A model generated the notes under the pieces. That model did no database searches and was not told the DNA's origin. It saw nothing but the letters and a program-made list of their open reading frames with translations. The position numbers and the translations under genes were made by a program. A stretch of DNA of 10,100 nt from Deltaproteobacteria bacterium (lineage in GTDB: Bacteria > UBA10199 > DSSB01), in the NCBI GenBank assembly GCA_020440745.1, contig JAGRNM010000035.1, forward strand, positions 1 through 10,100, given 5' to 3'. Shown here in pieces: positions 5,862 to 10,100 of this stretch. Position 1 is the stretch's first letter. Every line of letters begins with the position of its first letter.

Positions 5862-6842
5862 ATGAGTATTAAAGTTAAAAAAATCGGACTCTTAACTAGT
5901 GGAGGGGATGCCCCTGGGATGAACGCAGCCATCCGTGCGGTAGTGCGTTCGGCCTTGACTAGAGGTCTTCAAGTGGAAGGGATTGATAGTGGTTATCTGG
6001 GTTTAGTGGAGGGAAATTTTAGGGCTTTGGACTCTAAGGCTGTGGGTGGAATTTTGCAAAAAGGGGGGACTATTTTGGGGAGTTCCCGTTTTCCTAAATT
6101 TAATCAAAGTACCTTTCAACAACAGGCCTTAAAAAACTTAAAAGCCAGGCATATCGATGCCTTGATTGTCATTGGTGGTAATGGTTCTCAGGCCGGAGCT
6201 GATACTTTGTCTCGTTTAGGTTTTCCGGTCTTAGGTCTAGCTTCGACCATTGATAATGATTTAGTGGGTTCGGACATCACGATTGGTGCGGATACGGCCC
6301 TTAATGTGATTTTAGAATCTATTGACCGACTCAAGGTGACGGCTTCTTCCCATCGGCGGGCCATTGTGGTGGAGGTGATGGGTAGGGACTGTGGTTATTT
6401 AGCCTTGATGGCGGGCTTGGCCAGTGGGGCAGAGGCCATTTTGATTCCCGAACAAGAAGAGAGTTTTGAAGAGATTTTATCCTCTATTAAAAAAGCTTAT
6501 GCCTCGGGTAAAAATAATGCCTTAATCGTCGTGGCCGAAGGTTCAAAACATTCTGCCCAAAAGCTTAGGGAAGAGCTAGCTCCTTACCAAGCGGATTTAG
6601 GTTTTAAAGTGCGTTTTACGATTTTAGGACATGTACAAAGGGGCGGGGTACCCACGCTTTTTGATCGGGTTTTAGCTAGTCGCTTAGGCGCTAAAGCGCT
6701 GGAGCTTTTGTCAGAGGGCAAACATGGTTTATTAGTGGGTTTGCAAGGTAAGGAAATCCTGGCCACACCCTTGGCAGAGGTGCAAGGTAAACAAAAGCCC
6801 CTCAATCTAGAGTTATTAAGGCTTTGTGAGATTTTAGTTTAA
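5862..6842 (+). CDS. pfkA: 6-phosphofructokinase, ATP-type
   Basis: This cytoplasmic glycolytic enzyme phosphorylates fructose 6-phosphate to fructose 1,6-bisphosphate. Its 326 residues are typical of bacterial PfkA (E. coli 320). Motifs include GGDAPGMNAAIR (14-25), GGTILGSSRFP (68-78), the nucleotide loop IGGNGSQAGADTL (104-116), the catalytic TIDND (129-133, Asp131 as proton acceptor), VEVMGR (170-175), Glu226 in VAEGS, and LGHVQRGG (255-262) for substrate binding. The Gly after GGN (position 108) points to ATP rather than pyrophosphate as donor. The residue matching E. coli Asp103 is Asn107, unusual against the E. coli enzyme. Effector-site arginines matching E. coli Arg21 and Arg25 are present, but Lys replaces Arg154 and the Arg54 region differs, so allostery may be altered. 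No Shine-Dalgarno sequence is evident before ATG 5862. It is the first gene of a four-gene run, 13 bp before ldhA. Confidence 0.93.
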   Translation: MSIKVKKIGLLTSGGDAPGMNAAIRAVVRSALTRGLQVEGIDSGYLGLVEGNFRALDSKAVGGILQKGGTILGSSRFPKFNQSTFQQQALKNLKARHIDALIVIGGNGSQAGADTLSRLGFPVLGLASTIDNDLVGSDITIGADTALNVILESIDRLKVTASSHRRAIVVEVMGRDCGYLALMAGLASGAEAILIPEQEESFEEILSSIKKAYASGKNNALIVVAEGSKHSAQKLREELAPYQADLGFKVRFTILGHVQRGGVPTLFDRVLASRLGAKALELLSEGKHGLLVGLQGKEILATPLAEVQGKQKPLNLELLRLCEILV

Positions 6843-6855
6843 TCGAGGGAGTTTG

Positions 6856-7839
6856 ATGAAGGTTTTAGTTTTTGATGTTCATGCCTTTGAAGAAAAACTT
6901 CTACGAGAGGCTTTAAAAGATTTTGAAGCTCGTTTGGTCTCGGTTAAGTTGGATGAAAGTACCGTGGGCTTGGCTAAGGGTTATGAGGCCGTGGTGGTTT
7001 TTATCCATGACCATGGGTCATCTGTGGTTTTAGAGCGTTTAAAAGCAGGGGGCACTCAGCTTATCATTACCCGTTCGGCAGGTTTTAATCATATTGATTT
7101 GGAGGCGGCTAAGCGTTTGGGTCTGCAGGTGGCTAATGTGCCTAAGTATTCGCCTTATGCGGTGGCGGAGCACGCGGTGGCTTTGATCTTGGCTCTTAAT
7201 CGTAAACTGATTAGGGCTCATCACCGGATGATGGATTTAAATTTTTCCCTTAATGGACTGATTGGTTTTGATCTCCATGGCAAGACGGTTGGTGTCTTGG
7301 GTGTGGGTAAAATTGGCAAGGTTTTTGCCCAAATTATGCGAGGTTTTGGCTGTAGGGTTTTGGCTTACGATCTTCAGCAAGAAGAAGCCTGGGCTAAAAA
7401 ACATGGGGTCTCTTATGCGTCTTTAGAAGAGATTTATCAGTCTTCCCATATCATTAGTTTACATTTACCTTTAAATGAAGCCACCAAGTATTTAATTGAT
7501 GAAAGTGCTTTGTCTAAGATGAAAAAAGGCGTGATGCTGATTAATACTGGTCGCGGTGCTTTGATTAAAACTCAAGCTGCTATTGCTGCGATTAAGTCTG
7601 GTAAGCTTGGTTTTTTGGGTTTAGATGTTTACGAAGAAGAGGAGACACTTTTTTTTGAGGATCACTCGGAGGATATTTTGCAAGATGATATCATTGCTAG
7701 GCTGCTGACTTTTCCCAATGTTTTGATTACTAGTCATCAAGCTTTTTTGACTCAGGAGGCCTTGGAGAATATTGTGAGTACTACTTTAGAAAACCTGATT
7801 GCTTTTCAATCTAAGAAAGCCTGCCCCCATGCCCTCTAA
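6856..7839 (+). CDS. ldhA: Fermentative D-lactate dehydrogenase (2-hydroxyacid dehydrogenase family)
   Basis: This enzyme reduces pyruvate to D-lactate with NADH in the cytoplasm, regenerating NAD+ for glycolysis. It has 327 residues against 329 for E. coli LdhA, with matching architecture. The NAD-binding GxGxxG (GVGKIG, 149-154) sits in the central Rossmann domain. The catalytic set is Arg233 (NTGRGALI), Glu262 (in GLDVYEEEETLFFEDHSED, the LdhA-type version) and His294 (SHQAFLTQEAL). Other family marks are RSAGFNHIDLEAA (73-85) and YSPYAVAEHAVALILAL (98-114). The E/D-rich segment with LFFED and QDD before the catalytic His separates LdhA from glycerate or formate dehydrogenases. I chose ATG 6856, not the adjacent TTG, because GAGGGAG (6845-6851) precedes it. 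It lies 13 bp after pfkA and its end overlaps the next gene, so pyruvate-reducing fermentation is co-expressed with phosphofructokinase. Confidence 0.93.
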   Translation: MKVLVFDVHAFEEKLLREALKDFEARLVSVKLDESTVGLAKGYEAVVVFIHDHGSSVVLERLKAGGTQLIITRSAGFNHIDLEAAKRLGLQVANVPKYSPYAVAEHAVALILALNRKLIRAHHRMMDLNFSLNGLIGFDLHGKTVGVLGVGKIGKVFAQIMRGFGCRVLAYDLQQEEAWAKKHGVSYASLEEIYQSSHIISLHLPLNEATKYLIDESALSKMKKGVMLINTGRGALIKTQAAIAAIKSGKLGFLGLDVYEEEETLFFEDHSEDILQDDIIARLLTFPNVLITSHQAFLTQEALENIVSTTLENLIAFQSKKACPHAL

Positions 7840-9337
7840 ACCGGATCATGTCTTAAAATTAAAACGCATGGGTATTGATACTCACCAAGAAGCCGTGGTG
7901 TATTTACGTTCGGACGCGCTGGTTTGTCGGGCAGAGGGTTTTCAAGCTCAAGCTCGGGTTAAGATTAAGCTTAAGGAAAAATTCATTATTGCTACTTTAA
8001 ATATCCTCTACGATGGTCTTTTGGACAGAGGGCAAGCGGGTCTTTCTGAGATTGCTTGGGAGCGTTTGGGAGCTCAACCGGGTGATGAAGCGGAGTTTTC
8101 CCATGCGCCTACTGTGGAGTCTTTAAGTGATTTGCGTGCCAAGGTTTATGGTCATCCTTTTTCTAAAGCGGCTTTGTCTAGCATGGTTGGAGATATCGTG
8201 GCGGGTCGTTATGCGGACGTGCACTTGGCTAGTTTTATTACAGCTTGTGCTGATCGTTCTCTAAACTTAGATGAGATTACTTATTTGACCGAAGCCATGG
8301 TGGAGAGTGGGGAGAGTCTTACTTGGTCCCAGTCTCCTATTATGGATAAGCATTGTGTGGGTGGTTTGCCGGGTAACCGCACCACGCCTATTGTGGTGGC
8401 GATCGTCAGTGCCTTTGGTTTGGTGATTCCTAAAACTTCTTCCCGGGCCATTACTTCTCCTGCTGGGACGGCGGATACCATGGAAGTTTTTACTAAAGTG
8501 GATTTATCCTTAAGTGAAATGCGTCAAGTGGTAGAAAAAGAAGGTGCTTGTTTAGCTTGGGGTGGCAATATGCATTTAAGTCCGGCGGACGATATCTTGA
8601 TCCGAGTGGAAAAAGCTTTGGATTTGGATAGCGAAGGTCAACTGATTGCCTCGGTGCTTTCTAAGAAAAAAGCAGCTGGCTCCACGCATGTCTTAATGGA
8701 TATTCCCACCGGACCAACGGCCAAGGTGCGTTCTAAGGAAAGGGCTCAGGAGATTGCGGCTCTTTTAGAGGAGGTGGGCCGTCGCATTGGTTTGCAGGTT
8801 TCTTCTGTGATTACGGATGGATCCCAGCCGGTGGGACGAAGGATTGGGCCAGTCTTGGAGGCTTTGGATGTTTTGGCAGTTTTAAGACAAGAAAAAGAAG
8901 CGCCTAAGGATTTAGAGGAGCGTTCCTTACTTTTGGCTTCTAAGCTTTTAGAGCTTTCGGGCAAGGTGGCCAAGGGAGAAGGGTGGAAGCTTGCCCAAGA
9001 AATTTTAACTAGTGGTCAGGCTTGGAAAAAGTTTTACGCTATTTGTAAAGCTCAGGGTGGTTTTACAGAGCCTAGTTTAGCAGAGTATTCTCAAAAGGTT
9101 TGCGCCCAAGCAAGTGGTGTCTTAAAGTCCATTAATAACCGTCAACTGGCTCGAGTGGCTAAACTAGCCGGTGCTCCTTTGGATAAAAAAGCTGGGGTGG
9201 AGTTGAATTTTAAATTGGGTGATAGTGTAGAAAAAGGACAGCCGCTTTTTACTTTGTATGCCGAATCCCCAGGAGAATTAAACTACGCCTTAGCTTATGT
9301 CAGAAGGCATGAGCAGATGTTTGAATTGGAAGCTTGA
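7829..9337 (+). CDS. Long thymidine phosphorylase-family protein, AMP phosphorylase-like
   Basis: This 502-residue cytoplasmic phosphorolytic enzyme belongs to the long type-2 branch of the nucleoside phosphorylase family that includes archaeal AMP phosphorylase. The first 90 or so residues form the extra N-terminal domain absent from E. coli DeoA (LKLKRMGIDTHQEAVVYLRS onward). Then come the helical and alpha/beta domains with DKHCVGGLPGNRTTP (173-187) for phosphate and KTSSRAITSPAGTADTME (202-219). The latter is the AMP-phosphorylase-type loop, where DeoA instead has a GLGHTGGT-like loop. Further marks are LSPADDILIRVEKALDLDSE, KKAAGSTHVLMDIPTGPTAKV and SINNRQLARVAKLAGAP. Products would be a (deoxy)ribose 1-phosphate, or ribose 1,5-bisphosphate if AMP is the substrate. 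ATG 7829 overlaps ldhA by 11 bp, suggesting translational coupling; ATG 7868 would cut a conserved segment. Databases usually call this family putative thymidine phosphorylase. Confidence 0.9.
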   Translation: MPSKPDHVLKLKRMGIDTHQEAVVYLRSDALVCRAEGFQAQARVKIKLKEKFIIATLNILYDGLLDRGQAGLSEIAWERLGAQPGDEAEFSHAPTVESLSDLRAKVYGHPFSKAALSSMVGDIVAGRYADVHLASFITACADRSLNLDEITYLTEAMVESGESLTWSQSPIMDKHCVGGLPGNRTTPIVVAIVSAFGLVIPKTSSRAITSPAGTADTMEVFTKVDLSLSEMRQVVEKEGACLAWGGNMHLSPADDILIRVEKALDLDSEGQLIASVLSKKKAAGSTHVLMDIPTGPTAKVRSKERAQEIAALLEEVGRRIGLQVSSVITDGSQPVGRRIGPVLEALDVLAVLRQEKEAPKDLEERSLLLASKLLELSGKVAKGEGWKLAQEILTSGQAWKKFYAICKAQGGFTEPSLAEYSQKVCAQASGVLKSINNRQLARVAKLAGAPLDKKAGVELNFKLGDSVEKGQPLFTLYAESPGELNYALAYVRRHEQMFELEA

Positions 9338-9340
9338 GTC

Positions 9341-10100
9341 ATGAAGCCTTTATTATTTTATTTAGCTAGTTCGCAGTCTCTTGGAGAGAGCTTGGCTCAG
9401 CACTTAGAGGCTGAGTTAGGGCTTTGGGAACATCGACTTTTTCCTGACGGAGAAACTTATCTTAGAGTAAAAAGTAACTGTGAGGCTAGGACCGTTTTTA
9501 TTTTGGCTAGTTTAGATCATCCCAATGAAAAAACCCTGCCTTTAATTTTTTTGTCAGAGACTTTAAAAGAGTTAGGCGCAAGTTGGGTGGGCTTAATCAG
9601 CCCTTATTTAGCTTATATGCGTCAGGATAAGCGTTTTCATCCAGGGGAAGCCCTTAGTTCAAAAACTTTTGCCCAGCTTATTTCTCGTTATTTTGATGGC
9701 TTAGTGACAGTGGATCCTCACTTGCATCGTTATCATAGTTTAGACGAGATCTATACTATTCCCAATCAGGTTTTAAGTGCGACCCCTTTGCTTTCGGACT
9801 GGATTGAGTCCAAGGTAGAAAAACCCTTGCTCCTAGGTCCAGATAGCGAAAGCGAACAGTGGGTGGCTCAGGTGGCCAAAGACGCTAAGGCCCCTTATGT
9901 GATTTTGGAAAAAACTAGACACGGAGATCGGGAGGTGGAGGTTACTTTTCCTTCTTTAGCGGCTTATCAGGATTATCAGCCTATTTTAATCGACGATATG
10001 ATTTCTACTGGTCATACTTTGATTGAGGCCATCAAGCATTTAAAACAAGCTCATTTAAAAGCGCCTATTTGCCTAAGTATTCATGGTCTTTTTGCCGAAG
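9341..10100 (+). CDS. Ribose-phosphate pyrophosphokinase-like protein, 3' end outside the window
   Basis: This makes PRPP from ribose 5-phosphate and ATP if active as its family is. The frame is open from ATG 9341 to the window edge (253 residues visible). Family motifs are FPDGE (34-38), SPYLAYMRQDKRFHPGEALS (87-106, ATP and ribose-phosphate binding), DPHLHR (125-130), a flexible-loop segment LEKTRHGDREVEV (189-201) with Lys191 and Arg193, and the PRPP loop ILIDDMISTGHTL (215-227). The STGHT version of the loop and EKTRHGDREV resemble archaeal-type and short proteobacterial paralogues more than canonical Prs (DTGGT-type loop), so I give no gene symbol. It begins 3 bp after the phosphorylase stop. 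Comparable phosphorylase-PRPP synthetase pairs occur in other proteobacteria, from general recollection. About 40-60 more residues are expected beyond the edge. Confidence 0.9.
   Translation, partial: MKPLLFYLASSQSLGESLAQHLEAELGLWEHRLFPDGETYLRVKSNCEARTVFILASLDHPNEKTLPLIFLSETLKELGASWVGLISPYLAYMRQDKRFHPGEALSSKTFAQLISRYFDGLVTVDPHLHRYHSLDEIYTIPNQVLSATPLLSDWIESKVEKPLLLGPDSESEQWVAQVAKDAKAPYVILEKTRHGDREVEVTFPSLAAYQDYQPILIDDMISTGHTLIEAIKHLKQAHLKAPICLSIHGLFAE

Noticed and set aside
7799..7828. TTG start for the phosphorylase
   Set aside because: It would lengthen the overlap with ldhA to 41 bp and add residues outside the family's usual N-terminus; ATG 7829 fits family length.
6584..8973. Short minus-strand open frames within pfkA, ldhA and the phosphorylase
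   Set aside because: All lie wholly inside well-identified plus-strand enzymes and show no independent features.

Overview
The window looks like a chromosomal segment of a moderately AT-rich Gram-negative bacterium. The signs are a lipoprotein with a lipobox, a secreted parallel beta-helix protein with a C-terminal membrane anchor or sorting tail, and a proteobacterial-type pair of a long thymidine phosphorylase-family protein and a short PRPP-synthetase-like protein. The phosphorylase resembles the Legionella/Pseudomonas-type proteins of this family, but I cannot place the organism more finely than a probable proteobacterium or relative. No rRNA, tRNA, CRISPR array, transposase or complete mobile element is visible.

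Left part (1-2975). An unrecognised large protein enters from the left edge and ends at 1530. It converges almost directly on a small minus-strand gene (1533-1760) with a ribbon-helix-helix-like pattern, which has a perfect 14-bp inverted repeat just upstream. Next is a cluster of small plus-strand genes that reads as decayed toxin-antitoxin DNA: an unknown 83-residue protein with a strong ribosome binding site, the C-terminal remnant of an HI1419-family (RelE/HigB-like) toxin, an intact HI1420-family antitoxin, and a RelE/ParE-like toxin without a good start codon.

Middle (3003-5861). A predicted outer-membrane lipoprotein of unknown function faces a large secreted right-handed beta-helix protein with a choice-of-anchor-Q-type domain. 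A strong symmetrical (bidirectional) terminator separates the convergent pair. A divergent intergenic region of about 250 bp follows, with a 7+7 palindrome and a TTGACA box.

Right part (5862-10100). Four tightly packed plus-strand genes look like one operon: ATP-type 6-phosphofructokinase, fermentative D-lactate dehydrogenase (LdhA type), a long phosphorylase with archaeal AMP-phosphorylase-like motifs, and a PRPP-synthetase-like protein cut by the right edge. Gaps are 13 bp, an 11-bp overlap and 3 bp. Together they suggest a link between nucleotide or pentose-phosphate salvage and glycolysis ending in lactate. The most interesting points are this gene combination, the probable AMP rather than thymidine specificity of the phosphorylase, an Asn in place of the catalytic-loop Asp of phosphofructokinase, and the toxin-antitoxin remnants.
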